NCBI GenBank assembly: GCA_902631785.1
Contig: CACOZT010000004.1
Span: 1 to 64,000, forward strand
From: an uncultured SAR86 cluster bacterium
GTDB lineage: Bacteria; Pseudomonadota; Gammaproteobacteria; Magnimaribacterales; D2472
DNA length: 64,000 bases
Reading direction: 5' to 3'
The notes beneath the pieces were generated by a model. It did not search any database. It had not been told where the DNA came from and worked only from the letters and a program-made list of their open reading frames with translations. The position numbers and the translations under genes were made by a program. Below, piece by piece: positions 55,161-64,000 of the stretch; the stretch's first letter is position 1; each line of letters begins with the position of its first letter.

Positions 55161-56527
55161 AATAGATTTACTTTTTCAAGAAGTTCTTCAGAAACTTGTC
55201 TAATTTCATTATTTTTAGTTGTTTGAATTAAATTTTTTAAAAGTGCTTCTGCGTTTTCTTTGTCACTCATTTCATAATATGTTACTGCTAAATCAAACTG
55301 TTGCTGATCTATATCATTTTTAATGCTCAGATCAGAAGGTAAGGAAGATAGTGTTGATTTATAATCAGAAGCTTCTTCAAAATCATATTCAATTTCTTTT
55401 GATGCCCTCATATTTCTAATCTGAATAAAAATTAACGCAAGTAAGACTCCTGAAGCTAGTGATATAAGGGAGATAAAAATTAAATCTAATGTCTGAAATT
55501 TATTGTCTACTTCTGTGATTGTTTGTTTTAATTCTGAAAGTTCTTCAAGAATTTCGTTTTCAACTTCTAAACTTATTTGTTTTGTATTCTGTTCAATAAG
55601 ACTCTCAGGGTCTAAGGTATTGTCAAAATCAATTTGATTTTGATCTTCATTTTTTAATTCAATTTCTCTGCTATCACTTATTTCTTCAACTACGATAGGT
55701 GCAGGTGCTGTAAGAACTAAAAGAGATTTTGTGGCAGATTGAAAACTGCTTGCAAATGATTTATTCATATCCAGAATTGATTCTTTGGCTATTTGGAATG
55801 AGGTATTTTCAATATCAACAAGTGTTGGAATTAATATATCAAGATCTGTTCTAATTAAATTTATATTATCGTCTATAAAAGCCTTTCTATTTCCAAGATA
55901 AATTGACCACATTACTTGATAAATAGAAATATTTTCATTTTGGCCTTTTAATTTTTCAGCCATACTCCAAACCGTTGTAATATCAGAAGCTTTGAAAATA
56001 TCATTCTTTTGAATTTCAGGTTCAACCTTTATAGGTTCATTTAAAACTATATTTTCCTCTATAACTTCCTTTTTAATTTCAGGCTCAACCATTTCAGGTT
56101 CATTTGAAACTATATTTTCTTCTTTAGTGTCTGATAAGATTCTTTTTGGTTCGAGTGATTTCAAAGTAAATGTGTTTCTAATTTTTGAAGGCAAGTATAT
56201 AAAAATATCTTTTGCAAAATCGTCTTTAATTAAAATCTTGAAACGGAAGTAATCCTCTAAATATTCGTCGTCTAAAACAATAGTAAATGTTTGGTAATCT
56301 CCAAAATCATTTATTAACGTATATGCAATAAATGTTTCGTTTAAAGGATTATCTGTTTTGTACTCATTTAATGTGATATCGCCGTCTCTGATAGTTTCGT
56401 TTTGTATTCGAAACTCTATTATCCTTTGATCTTGAGCATTAACTTTTACCTTAGGCGAAGAAAGAAATACGTCTGCAACAATATTAGAGGAATATAGAAA
56501 AGATAATAAAAAAATATATCTCAACAT
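55157..56527 (-). CDS. fimV: FimV-like protein
   Basis: A 456-residue envelope protein with a signal peptide (1-18), an N-terminal FimV domain (ADVFLSSPKVKVNAQDQR onwards), two Glu/Pro/Val-rich repeats (EPEMVEPEIKKEVIEEN and EPIKVEPEIQKNDIF near 145-172), a single transmembrane helix near 352-372 (IFISLISLASGVLLALIF), and the C-terminal TPR-like domain FDLAVTYYEMSDKENAEALL. It is half the Pseudomonas size. FimV helps type IV pilus assembly and polar organisation. The LysM domain usual in this position is not obvious. Confidence 0.88.
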   Translation of the reverse strand: MLRYIFLLSFLYSSNIVADVFLSSPKVKVNAQDQRIIEFRIQNETIRDGDITLNEYKTDNPLNETFIAYTLINDFGDYQTFTIVLDDEYLEDYFRFKILIKDDFAKDIFIYLPSKIRNTFTLKSLEPKRILSDTKEENIVSNEPEMVEPEIKKEVIEENIVLNEPIKVEPEIQKNDIFKASDITTVWSMAEKLKGQNENISIYQVMWSIYLGNRKAFIDDNINLIRTDLDILIPTLVDIENTSFQIAKESILDMNKSFASSFQSATKSLLVLTAPAPIVVEEISDSREIELKNEDQNQIDFDNTLDPESLIEQNTKQISLEVENEILEELSELKQTITEVDNKFQTLDLIFISLISLASGVLLALIFIQIRNMRASKEIEYDFEEASDYKSTLSSLPSDLSIKNDIDQQQFDLAVTYYEMSDKENAEALLKNLIQTTKNNEIRQVSEELLEKVNLL

Positions 56528-57537
56528 AATTTGTTTTTTTGAACTAATGTTTCAAGAATTTGGACAGTATTTAATGCTGCGCCCTTACCATAAACATTAT
56601 CAGCAACTATCCACATTGAGGTCCAATTTTCATTATTAATAGTTTGACATCTTATCCTTCCAACAAACACTTCCTCGGTATCATTCGCATTTTCAAGAGG
56701 AGTTGGATATTCAAGAGACTTTGGATTATCTAGTACCTTAATTCCAGCAGAGTTATTCAATAATTCAATTATCTGCTCCCGTGAAGTATCTTTCTTTGTT
56801 CTAAAAAATACTGCCTCTGAGTGGCCATTTATTACTGGGACTCTAACGCACGTAGCTTGAACTTCAATATTATTATCAAGAATTTTTTTTGTTTCCCAAA
56901 CAAGTTTCATTTCTTCTTTAGTAAAGTCATTCTCTAAAAAGACATCGCAATGAGGAATAACATTAAATGCAATCTTCTTGGGATAAACCTCTTGATTAGT
57001 GGAATCATCTTTTATTTGATTGCGAAGCTCTTGAACTGCATGCTTGCCTGTTCCAGATACTGCTTGGTATGTAGCAATGTTTAAAATATCTATCTCTAGT
57101 TCTTCATGAATTGGACTTATCGCCATTAGAAGTTGAGATGTGGAGCAGTTTGGATTGGCTATCAAAGATGGAGCATCTAAAGAATTGATCTTATCTCCAT
57201 TTATTTCTGGAATTATCAGAGGTATATCTTCCTCATATCTAAACTTGGATGATAAATCTATTACAAAAGCTCCGGCTTTAACAAAATCTTTTGCATATTC
57301 TTCTGCAACTTTTGATCCTGCAGAAAAAATAGCCAAATTTACTTTAGAACAATCAAAATTAGCCATGTCCTCGATAAGATATGTATTATTATTTAAGACG
57401 ATTTCATCTCCTACAGAAGATGATCCTAAAGGATAGAAGTTATTTATCTCAATATTTTTATTTTCTAATAAAGAAATAATTTTCTTTCCGACAACTCCTG
57501 ATGCTCCAACTAATGCTAAATTTATTAAATTACTCAT
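56521..57537 (-). CDS. asd: Aspartate-semialdehyde dehydrogenase
   Basis: A 338-residue NADPH enzyme of the aspartate family pathway. ATG at 57537 (MSNLINLALVGASGVVG) is preferred over one 60 bases upstream, since the Rossmann motif GASGVVG should begin within about 15 residues. The catalytic Cys is in IANPNCSTSQLL, and the substrate His in PVINGHSEAV. It overlaps leuB by 8 bp and fimV by 7 bp. It works downstream of lysC at 25.9-27.1 kb. Confidence 0.96.
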   Translation of the reverse strand: MSNLINLALVGASGVVGKKIISLLENKNIEINNFYPLGSSSVGDEIVLNNNTYLIEDMANFDCSKVNLAIFSAGSKVAEEYAKDFVKAGAFVIDLSSKFRYEEDIPLIIPEINGDKINSLDAPSLIANPNCSTSQLLMAISPIHEELEIDILNIATYQAVSGTGKHAVQELRNQIKDDSTNQEVYPKKIAFNVIPHCDVFLENDFTKEEMKLVWETKKILDNNIEVQATCVRVPVINGHSEAVFFRTKKDTSREQIIELLNNSAGIKVLDNPKSLEYPTPLENANDTEEVFVGRIRCQTINNENWTSMWIVADNVYGKGAALNTVQILETLVQKNKLC

Positions 57538-58606
57538 TTTCAAGAATCTCAATAATTTTTTCAGCAACCTCAGATGTATTAAGATAATTTTCGTCACTTG
57601 CTATATCTTTTGTTCTGAAGCCCTGATTTATAAATTTTTTAATAGCGATATCAATTTTATTTGCAACAGTTTCCTCTTCAAGTGAATATCGCAATGCCAT
57701 TGATAAAGACCCTATCATTGCTAGTGGATTTGCTATGTTTTGGCCAGCAATATCAGGTGCGCTTCCATGACATGGCTCATACATGCCCTTAAATGAGCTA
57801 TCAAGTGAAGCTGATGGAAGCATGCCAATTGATCCAGTTAATGTCGCAGCAATATCAGACAGAATATCTCCGAATAAATTGCTAGCTACAATTACATCAA
57901 ATTGATTTGGATTTAGAACAAGTTGCATTGCAGCATTATCTGCAAGTTGATGTGAAAGCTCAACATCAGGATATTCAGCTGACATTTCTGTAACAATTGA
58001 TCTCCAGAATTTCGAAACCTCCAAGACATTTGCTTTTTCTACTGAACACAACCTACCTTTTCTTTTTTGTGCTGATTCAAAAGCTACTTTTGCAATCCTG
58101 GTGATCTCGTCTTCATTATAAATCATTGTATTAAATGCATAACTAGGCGTCTGATCATCAATAACTCCTCTTGGCTCACCGAAATATATCCCGCCAGTTA
58201 GCTCTCTAACAATCAATATATCCAGGCCCTCAATAATTTCTTCTTTCAATGGTGATGCATTCGATAATTCATTAAATAAAAAGGCGGGTCTTAGATTTGC
58301 AAACAGGTTTAGTTCCTTTCTCAATGTTAGCAATGCATTCTCGGGTCTATCCTCCCAGTTCAAGTCATCCCATTGTGGAGCTCCAACAGCTCCAAACAGA
58401 ATAGCATCTGCTTCCATAGCAGCTGCTAATACATTACCTGGAATTGGTGAACCGAATTTCTCGTATGCGGTTCCGCCAACATCAAGAGTATTTATTGAAA
58501 AATTTAAATTAAATTTTTTGACAATAAAATCAAGGATTTGCATTGCAGATTTGGTAACCTCTTGTCCAATCCCATCACCAGGCAGAACTAGTATTTTCTT
58601 GCTCAT
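57530..58606 (-). CDS. leuB: 3-isopropylmalate dehydrogenase
   Basis: A 358-residue decarboxylating dehydrogenase of leucine synthesis. The ATG at 58606 ([14 protein letters not shown]) overlaps the leuD stop as ATGA and is preferred over an in-frame TTG 12 bases earlier. Motifs LFGAVGAPQWDD, RPAFLF, VRELTGGIYFGEPRG, the metal-binding DNAAMQLV and EPCHGSAPDIAGQNIANP are typical of LeuB. Confidence 0.96.
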   Translation of the reverse strand: MSKKILVLPGDGIGQEVTKSAMQILDFIVKKFNLNFSINTLDVGGTAYEKFGSPIPGNVLAAAMEADAILFGAVGAPQWDDLNWEDRPENALLTLRKELNLFANLRPAFLFNELSNASPLKEEIIEGLDILIVRELTGGIYFGEPRGVIDDQTPSYAFNTMIYNEDEITRIAKVAFESAQKRKGRLCSVEKANVLEVSKFWRSIVTEMSAEYPDVELSHQLADNAAMQLVLNPNQFDVIVASNLFGDILSDIAATLTGSIGMLPSASLDSSFKGMYEPCHGSAPDIAGQNIANPLAMIGSLSMALRYSLEEETVANKIDIAIKKFINQGFRTKDIASDENYLNTSEVAEKIIEILENE

Positions 58607-59244
58607 TTGAATATCCAAGGCCTTTCTTGAATTCTGATTTTTTCAAAATCAAAGATTTTATCTTTTTCTTGCAAAGTTATGTCAACATCATCTAATCCAT
58701 AAATAATTCTATCTATTAGATGCTTTTCAACATGAAAGGGAATATTTTTATCTCCATAACTTATAACTTTGTTTTGTAAATTTATTGTAAGTTCAAGAAC
58801 TTTTTTCTGAGTTTGATTAAAAAGGAATTCTATTTCGCTTTTAGCTAACTTGATTGGCAGAACACCATTTTTAAAAGAATTGTTATAAAAGATATCACCA
58901 AAAGAAGATGCTATTACTGCTTTAATACCAAAATCTCTAAGTGCCCACACAGCATGCTCTCTTGATGAACCACAACCAAAATTATCCCTAGCTAAAAGTA
59001 TTTTTGATTCATTAAATGGTTTTTTGTTGAGTATAAAGCTTTCATCAATATCTCTTTCTTCTTTTGTTATTCCAAGTTTCCCATCATCTTTATACCTCCA
59101 GCCATCAAAAAGGTAATCCTCAAATCCAAACTTTTTAATGGATTTTAAATATTCTGTAGGGATGATTTGATCAGTATCAATATTATCTCTATCAATAAAT
59201 GCAGCTATACCATCTATTATTAATCCTTCACTATTGGATTTCAT
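58603..59244 (-). CDS. leuD: 3-isopropylmalate dehydratase small subunit
   Basis: A 213-residue swivel-domain subunit. [16 protein letters not shown] (18-33), [16 protein letters not shown] and [17 protein letters not shown] match the proteobacterial LeuD. It pairs with LeuC, with which it overlaps by 4 bp. Confidence 0.96.
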   Translation of the reverse strand: MKSNSEGLIIDGIAAFIDRDNIDTDQIIPTEYLKSIKKFGFEDYLFDGWRYKDDGKLGITKEERDIDESFILNKKPFNESKILLARDNFGCGSSREHAVWALRDFGIKAVIASSFGDIFYNNSFKNGVLPIKLAKSEIEFLFNQTQKKVLELTINLQNKVISYGDKNIPFHVEKHLIDRIIYGLDDVDITLQEKDKIFDFEKIRIQERPWIFK

Positions 59245-60638
59245 GATGGATCTCCTACAGTTCCGTTTATTGCCGTATATGCTGCCATGATGGGGCTCAT
59301 TAAATGAGTTCTTCCAAGATAACCTTGTCTTCCTTCAAAGTTTCTGTTTGAGGTTGATGCACACCTCTCATATGGTTTTAGTTGATCTGGATTCATTCCA
59401 AGACACATTGAACATCCTGGATCTCTCCAAACAAATCCTGCATCAGTAAAAATTTTATCTAATCCTTCATTTTCTGCTTGTTCTTTTACAAGACCAGATC
59501 CAGGAACAACAATTGCCTCAGAAATATTTGATGCAACTGTTTTACCTTTAACTATTTCAGCTGCTTGTCTTAAATCTTCAATCCTAGAATTTGTACATGA
59601 TCCTATAAAAACTTTATCAAAAGTTAAATCAGACAATTTTGATTCGTTTTCAATACCCATGTAATCTCTTGCAAGCTCAACATTCTTTTTGTTGTCATCA
59701 TTAGTATCAAATACTGTTGGAATTGGTTCATCATAATTCATTACCATCTCAGGTGAAGTTCCCCATGTAACTTGAGGTTTAATTTTTGAAACATCTATAA
59801 TTATTTCTTTATCAAATTTTGCATCATCATCTGACTTCAGAGTTTTCCAATACTCTTCAGCCTTATTAAAAATATCCTTATCAAGAAACGAATTACTTTT
59901 AACATAGTCAATAGTCTTTTCATCTGGAGCGATTAATCCAACCTTAGCACCTGCTTCAATAGCCATGTTGCAAATAGTCATTCTTCCCTCGACAGATATA
60001 CTACTTATATAAGATCCTGAAAATTCAATAGCATAGCCAGTTCCACCTGCAGTACCTATTTGTCTAATCAAATATAAAACAATGTCTTTTGAAGAAACAT
60101 GTTCGCCTACTTCTCCTTCAAACCTAACATTCATATTTTTTAGTTTAGAAACTTTTAAGCACTGAGTAGCAAGAACATGCTCAACCTCGGAAGTTCCTAT
60201 GCCCATTGCTAGACAACCTAGCGCTCCATGCGTCGATGTATGAGAATCACCACATACTATTGTCATTCCTGGTAATGTATAACCAAGCTCAGGGCCAATA
60301 ACATGAACAATGCCTTGATTAGTAGATTGAATATCAAATTGTTTAATTCCGAATTTATTGCAATTCTTATCAAGTTCTACAACTTGAATCTTTGATATTT
60401 CATCCTCGATTTGCTCTGATCTGAAGTCGCTACCCCTTGTAGTTGGAACATTATGATCAGGTGTAGCAATATTTGCATCAAGCCTCCAGGGCTTTAAATT
60501 TTTCTTTGTTAGTCCTTCAAATGCCTGAGGGGATGTAACCTCATGTAAATAATGTCTATCTATGTATAGCAGTGACTCGCCAGAATCGAGTCGGGTAACG
60601 TGATGCTCCTCCCAGAGTTTGTCGTATAAGGTCTTCAT
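59241..60638 (-). CDS. leuC: 3-isopropylmalate dehydratase large subunit
   Basis: A 465-residue Fe-S subunit of isopropylmalate isomerase. The motifs [27 protein letters not shown] and the pair of cluster cysteines in [12 protein letters not shown] are present. Opens [18 protein letters not shown]. It starts 5 bp after aroC. Together with leuD and leuB it gives three leucine steps; leuA is not in the window. Confidence 0.96.
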   Translation of the reverse strand: MKTLYDKLWEEHHVTRLDSGESLLYIDRHYLHEVTSPQAFEGLTKKNLKPWRLDANIATPDHNVPTTRGSDFRSEQIEDEISKIQVVELDKNCNKFGIKQFDIQSTNQGIVHVIGPELGYTLPGMTIVCGDSHTSTHGALGCLAMGIGTSEVEHVLATQCLKVSKLKNMNVRFEGEVGEHVSSKDIVLYLIRQIGTAGGTGYAIEFSGSYISSISVEGRMTICNMAIEAGAKVGLIAPDEKTIDYVKSNSFLDKDIFNKAEEYWKTLKSDDDAKFDKEIIIDVSKIKPQVTWGTSPEMVMNYDEPIPTVFDTNDDNKKNVELARDYMGIENESKLSDLTFDKVFIGSCTNSRIEDLRQAAEIVKGKTVASNISEAIVVPGSGLVKEQAENEGLDKIFTDAGFVWRDPGCSMCLGMNPDQLKPYERCASTSNRNFEGRQGYLGRTHLMSPIMAAYTAINGTVGDPS

Positions 60639-60643
60639 TATCT

Positions 60644-61726
60644 TTATTCACTAAAAGGTAATTCCTGTTTAATTTCTGCGCATTGTGCTCTATTAATTAA
60701 CAAATGATCAACGAGTACTAGGCTAACCATTGCTTCTGCAATTGGTACGGCCCTTATTCCAACGCATGGATCATGTCTGCCACTAACTTCTATATTAACC
60801 TCTTCACCATCTTTATTAACAGTTTTTCCTTTCGTTTTGATGCTAGAGGTTGGTTTAATAATAAAACTTAGGCTTATATCATCTCCATTAGATATGCCAC
60901 CCAATATTCCGCCTGAGTTATTTGAAGAGAAACCAGATGCTGTTATTTCATCTCTTGCCTCTGAACCTTTTAAGCTTAATAAATCTTCTGCATTACCTAT
61001 AGAAACTGATTTTACTGCGTTAATAGTCATTATTGCTTTAGCTAAATTTGCATCTAACTTCTCAAAAACAGGATCACCTAATCCGACAGGACAGTTTTCA
61101 ACAATAACTCCTAATTTTGCTCCAACAGAATTACCCTCTTCAATTAACTCTTTAAACATTAAATCTAAATCAGGTAGTTTTGATTCGTCACAGAAAAAAT
61201 ATTTGTTATTAATATCTTTATGATTTAATGATTCAGCCTTCACTTCTCCTATTTCAGAAACAAAACCATTTACTGAAATCCCCTCTTTTGCCAGAATCTT
61301 TTTCGCTATAGCTCCGGCAGCAACCCAATTCGCAGTCTCTCTTGCACTTGCTCTTCCCCCACCTCTGTAATCTCTGTGGCCATATTTTGCATAATAAGTA
61401 ATATCCGCATGATTTGGTCTAAAAACATCTTTTATGTTTGAATAATCTTTAGATTGCTGATCTTTGTTGTAAATAATCATTCCTATTGGTGTCCCTAGGG
61501 TTTTTCCCTCAAAAACTCCAGATAAAATCTCAACAGCATCATCTTCTTTTCTTTGAGTTGTTACATCTGATTGACCAGGCTTTCTTCTATCTAAATCGTG
61601 CTGAATATCTTCTTTTGTTAGCTCAATTTGAGGTGGACATCCATCTAAAATGCAGCCCATAGCAGTGCCATGACTCTCTCCAAAAGTCGTAATTTTAAAT
61701 AATTTTCCAAACGTATTGCCTGACAT
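60644..61726 (-). CDS. aroC: Chorismate synthase
   Basis: A 360-residue FMN enzyme making chorismate from EPSP, the branch-point for tryptophan. [16 protein letters not shown] near 14-29, [17 protein letters not shown] (47-63), [13 protein letters not shown] and [18 protein letters not shown] are diagnostic. It is the first gene of the fourteen-gene minus run, so its upstream 101 bp likely holds the main promoter. Confidence 0.97.
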   Translation of the reverse strand: MSGNTFGKLFKITTFGESHGTAMGCILDGCPPQIELTKEDIQHDLDRRKPGQSDVTTQRKEDDAVEILSGVFEGKTLGTPIGMIIYNKDQQSKDYSNIKDVFRPNHADITYYAKYGHRDYRGGGRASARETANWVAAGAIAKKILAKEGISVNGFVSEIGEVKAESLNHKDINNKYFFCDESKLPDLDLMFKELIEEGNSVGAKLGVIVENCPVGLGDPVFEKLDANLAKAIMTINAVKSVSIGNAEDLLSLKGSEARDEITASGFSSNNSGGILGGISNGDDISLSFIIKPTSSIKTKGKTVNKDGEEVNIEVSGRHDPCVGIRAVPIAEAMVSLVLVDHLLINRAQCAEIKQELPFSE

Positions 61727-61827
61727 GGCGATAATTATAGTCCAAAAAGCTAAAAAAGCCTTATTTCATGCGATTTTTGATATTATTGAGAAATATTAAT
61801 CTAAAGTATTATATTTTCTTGATTTAA

Positions 61828-62052
61828 ATGAAACATTATTCAAAACCTTTGTCTTTATATGAAATTGACTTGCTTCACTATACATCTGTTGGAAGCGATA
61901 AAGAATATTTTGCAGATGCCCTTATTCTTAAAGCTGTAGACAAAAATGGAATCAATCTCTATAAAAAAGAGGATAAAGAGAATCTTCTCAAATATAGCAA
62001 ATCTGATTTAGAGTTAATGTATTTTGAAATGTTTGAGAATGAACTATCATAA
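61828..62052 (+). CDS. Small uncharacterised acidic protein
   Basis: A 74-residue soluble protein (KPLSLYEIDLLHYTSVGSDK start, EMFENELS end) with no recognised motif. Its start has no strong ribosome site. It is kept as a likely gene because it fills the only space between aroC and the DUF4149-like gene, with normal codon use and a clear acidic/basic pattern. It may be cotranscribed with the next gene, 27 bp away. Confidence 0.5.
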   Translation: MKHYSKPLSLYEIDLLHYTSVGSDKEYFADALILKAVDKNGINLYKKEDKENLLKYSKSDLELMYFEMFENELS

Positions 62053-62079
62053 AAGAAATTTTTTAAAGGATTTTTAAAA

Positions 62080-62469
62080 ATGTTAGAAAATACTCAAATA
62101 CTTATCTCTGGTTTAATTTGTGGCGTAATTCTTTTTCAAACTGCCATCATAGCTCCATCAATATTCAAAATATTTAGTGCTGAAGATGCTGGGCCTTTTT
62201 TAAGAACTATTTTCCCCAAATTATTTATGTTAGTAGCTACACTATCGTTAATTGCGCTAATTCTTTCCTTTGTATCAGGCATAAAACTTAGTCTTTACGT
62301 ATACTCATTTACTTTTATTTTTATGTTGATTTGCTATCACATTGTTCCAATAACTAATAAAGCAAGAGATGATGGAAATAATAAAAAGTTTAGTAGACTA
62401 CACACAGTAAGTGTAGTTCTAACAATGTTAGTTCTTATATTAAATCTTGGTTGGTTATTTTTAATTTAA
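62080..62469 (+). CDS. DUF4149-like integral membrane protein
   Basis: A 129-residue membrane protein with four helices (about 6-24, 44-65, 70-90, 108-128). ILFQTAIIAPSIFKIF and the FLRTIFPKLFMLVA block resemble DUF4149/TMEM205-type proteins, which contain an SxxxP-like helix and an R-x-x-F-P loop. An AAAGGA site precedes the ATG. Function unknown. It ends 8 bp before the convergent prpD stop. Confidence 0.7.
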   Translation: MLENTQILISGLICGVILFQTAIIAPSIFKIFSAEDAGPFLRTIFPKLFMLVATLSLIALILSFVSGIKLSLYVYSFTFIFMLICYHIVPITNKARDDGNNKKFSRLHTVSVVLTMLVLILNLGWLFLI

Positions 62470-62476
62470 TAAAAAT

Positions 62477-63922
62477 TTATTTAGATAATAATGACTGGAA
62501 ATCAATAACAGAAGTATTTTCAAGTTCTTTTTGGTTCATACATAGGTCGAAAATTTCACTAGAGACTTCTTCATCATATGTAATAGCTAAATTGTCTTTA
62601 AATTTCTTTTCTAAAACTGGAATTCCTTCCTCTCTTCTTCTTTTGTGTCCAATAGGGTATTCAACCTCAACTTCGTCTGTTGAAGTGCCATCATTGAAAT
62701 GAATTTGAATTCTGTTTGCTATTGAGCGCTTATCTGCTTCAAGATATTCTTTTGAGTATCTTTTGTCCTCGTTAATTATCATTTTTTCTCTTAATGCATC
62801 AATTCTCGGGTCTTTTGCGACATCATCTTCATAATCCTCTGCAACTAAATTGCCTTTTAACAAACCAATAGCAACCATATATTGCAAACAATGATCTCTA
62901 TCAGCAGGATTATTAAGCTCACCTACTTTTGAAATAATTCTAATTGCAGACTCATGCGTAGTAATTTCAACAGATTTTATATCATCAATTCTATCTTTGA
63001 TTAAATCATGAAGCTTTACAGCTGCCTCAACTGCAGTTTGAGCATGAAATTCTGCAGGGAAGCTAATCTTAAAAAGAATATTTTCCATGACATAAGTTTC
63101 AAACGGCTGCGGTAGAGAGAGTTTTTCTCCATCAAATGAAACATCTTCAAACCCCCATACTGGTGCGGACAAAACACCAGGATATCCCATCTCACCAGAC
63201 ATGGTAATCATTGCTAATCGAACAGCTCTGCTAGTTGCATCACCTGCTGCCCAGCTTTTTCTTGAACCTGCATTTGGAGCATGCCTGTATGTTCTTAAAC
63301 TTTGACCATCCACCCAAGCTTGACTTACAGCGTCTTTAATTTGATCTGCAGAACCTCCTAGTAATTTAGTAGCTACTGCTGTTGAAGCAACTTTTACTAA
63401 TATTACATGATCGAGTCCAACTCTATTAAAACTATTTTCAAGAGCTAAAACGCCTTGAATTTCATGAGCCATAATCATGGATTCTAAAACAGTTCGCATG
63501 GTTAAAGGTTGTTTTCCATCAGCAATATTTCGTTGTGAAATAAAATCACATACCGACAATATTGCACCTAAATTATCTGAGGGATGACCCCATTCTGCAG
63601 CAAGCCAAGTATCGTTATAATCAAGCCATCTAACAATACAACCAATATCGAAAGCTCCTTTTACAGGGTCTAGCTCATAATCTGTTCCAGGTACTCTAAC
63701 GCCAAAAGGCACCTTTGTATTTTTAACTATTGGTCCAAGCATTTTTGTACAAGCAGGGAATTGAAGTGCCAAAAGACCGCATCCAATGGTATCAATAAGA
63801 CAATTTCTTGCAGTATCTAATGCTAAATCAGATTTAATTTCATAATTTGAAACGTAATTAGAAATTTCAGAAATAAGTCCATCAAACCCGGGTCTGACAT
63901 TCAGATCTACATTTGATGACAT
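62477..63922 (-). CDS. prpD: 2-methylcitrate dehydratase (MmgE/PrpD family)
   Basis: A 481-residue MmgE/PrpD protein of the methylcitrate cycle that dehydrates 2-methylcitrate to 2-methylaconitate. Family blocks: [11 protein letters not shown] (49-59), [38 protein letters not shown] and [15 protein letters not shown]. It starts 3 bp after the PrpC end, so both are in the same operon. Length is right for PrpD. Confidence 0.93.
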   Translation of the reverse strand: MSSNVDLNVRPGFDGLISEISNYVSNYEIKSDLALDTARNCLIDTIGCGLLALQFPACTKMLGPIVKNTKVPFGVRVPGTDYELDPVKGAFDIGCIVRWLDYNDTWLAAEWGHPSDNLGAILSVCDFISQRNIADGKQPLTMRTVLESMIMAHEIQGVLALENSFNRVGLDHVILVKVASTAVATKLLGGSADQIKDAVSQAWVDGQSLRTYRHAPNAGSRKSWAAGDATSRAVRLAMITMSGEMGYPGVLSAPVWGFEDVSFDGEKLSLPQPFETYVMENILFKISFPAEFHAQTAVEAAVKLHDLIKDRIDDIKSVEITTHESAIRIISKVGELNNPADRDHCLQYMVAIGLLKGNLVAEDYEDDVAKDPRIDALREKMIINEDKRYSKEYLEADKRSIANRIQIHFNDGTSTDEVEVEYPIGHKRRREEGIPVLEKKFKDNLAITYDEEVSSEIFDLCMNQKELENTSVIDFQSLLSK

Positions 63923-63925
63923 GTT

Positions 63926-64000
63926 TTAAGACCTATCGGAGATATCGACCCACTCTGAAGATTCAACTCCAATATAGTCGGCGCTTGGTCTAATGATTCG
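63926..64000 (-). CDS. prpC: 2-methylcitrate/citrate synthase, C-terminal end only
   Basis: The last 24 codons of a minus-strand gene running off the window: RIIRPSADYIGVESSEWVDI then a short tail and TAA at 63928-63926. The pattern I-x-R-P-x3-Y-x-G ... W-v-x-I is the C-terminus of PrpC-type methylcitrate synthases, and prpD follows 3 bp later. Too short for certainty; ordinary citrate synthase is less likely given the neighbour. Confidence 0.75.
   Translation of the reverse strand, partial: RIIRPSADYIGVESSEWVDISDRS

Noticed and set aside
1..64000. CRISPR arrays, insertion sequences, prophage or integron
   Set aside because: No regularly spaced direct repeats, transposase, integrase or phage genes were recognised in the window.

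Overview
The window looks like a piece of a small, AT-rich, streamlined genome from a marine gammaproteobacterium. The gammaproteobacterial reading rests on conserved neighbourhoods: purL next to an MltF-type lytic transglycosylase, ppiB-lpxH, and the run leuC-leuD-leuB-asd-fimV-truA-trpF ... SPOR-cvpA-purF. Very low GC, almost no intergenic DNA, many 1-26 bp gene overlaps and two large tandem TonB-dependent receptors together suggest the SAR86 group. That placement is inference and was not tested by a search. No insertion sequence, prophage, integron or CRISPR array was seen, and no gene-free stretch longer than 300 bases exists.

Layout. Bases 1-2662: a partial glycosyltransferase-like gene, an O-acetylhomoserine sulfhydrylase (metY), and a divergent cupin/MerC pair. 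Bases 2655-4131: a secreted nuclease-like protein and a thioesterase. Bases 4192-9919: two collinear TonB-dependent receptor paralogs, each with its own terminator. Bases 10036-17935: yidD-thrS, a secreted two-repeat protein, a PNPOx-like/cysS/maf/folE operon, an MBL hydrolase and an SDR. Bases 17978-24488: a large secreted zinc metalloprotease, a minimal MGMT domain, a divergent rocD/ctlX pair (citrulline/ornithine use), a small membrane protein, a MetF-like protein and tRNA-Ser. Bases 24544-31366: a pyrC-lysC-alaS-gammaCA-Nudix operon and a second Nudix gene. Bases 31367-38092: purL, a shortened MltF-like transglycosylase, uvrB and tRNA-Asn. Bases 38120-41072: ArsC-like phosphatase, sulfotransferase, ppiB and lpxH. 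Bases 41099-43167: a LexA-controlled umuD-umuC plus an unknown third gene. Bases 43189-45361: small uncharacterised genes and a bacterioferritin behind a Fur box. Bases 45467-48046: acnB.

Bases 48043-61726 hold fourteen minus-strand genes (aroC-leuC-leuD-leuB-asd-fimV-truA-trpF-trpB-trpA-malonyl-CoA decarboxylase-SPOR-cvpA-purF) that overlap or lie within 5 bp of each other. This looks like one transcription unit covering chorismate, leucine, aspartate-family, tryptophan and purine synthesis. Bases 61828-64000 carry two small genes and the prpD/prpC end of a methylcitrate (propionate) locus, which AcnB could complete.

The strongest regulatory signals are a near-perfect LexA operator upstream of umuD and a 16/19 Fur box upstream of bfr. 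The most unusual items are malonyl-CoA decarboxylase in the place where accD-folC usually sit, the uncharacterised third gene of the umuDC operon, the secreted protein built from two repeats with identical 88-residue cysteine spacing, a possible two-start lipoprotein/cytosolic cyclophilin, and a dihydroorotase with Gln in place of the first metal-site His.
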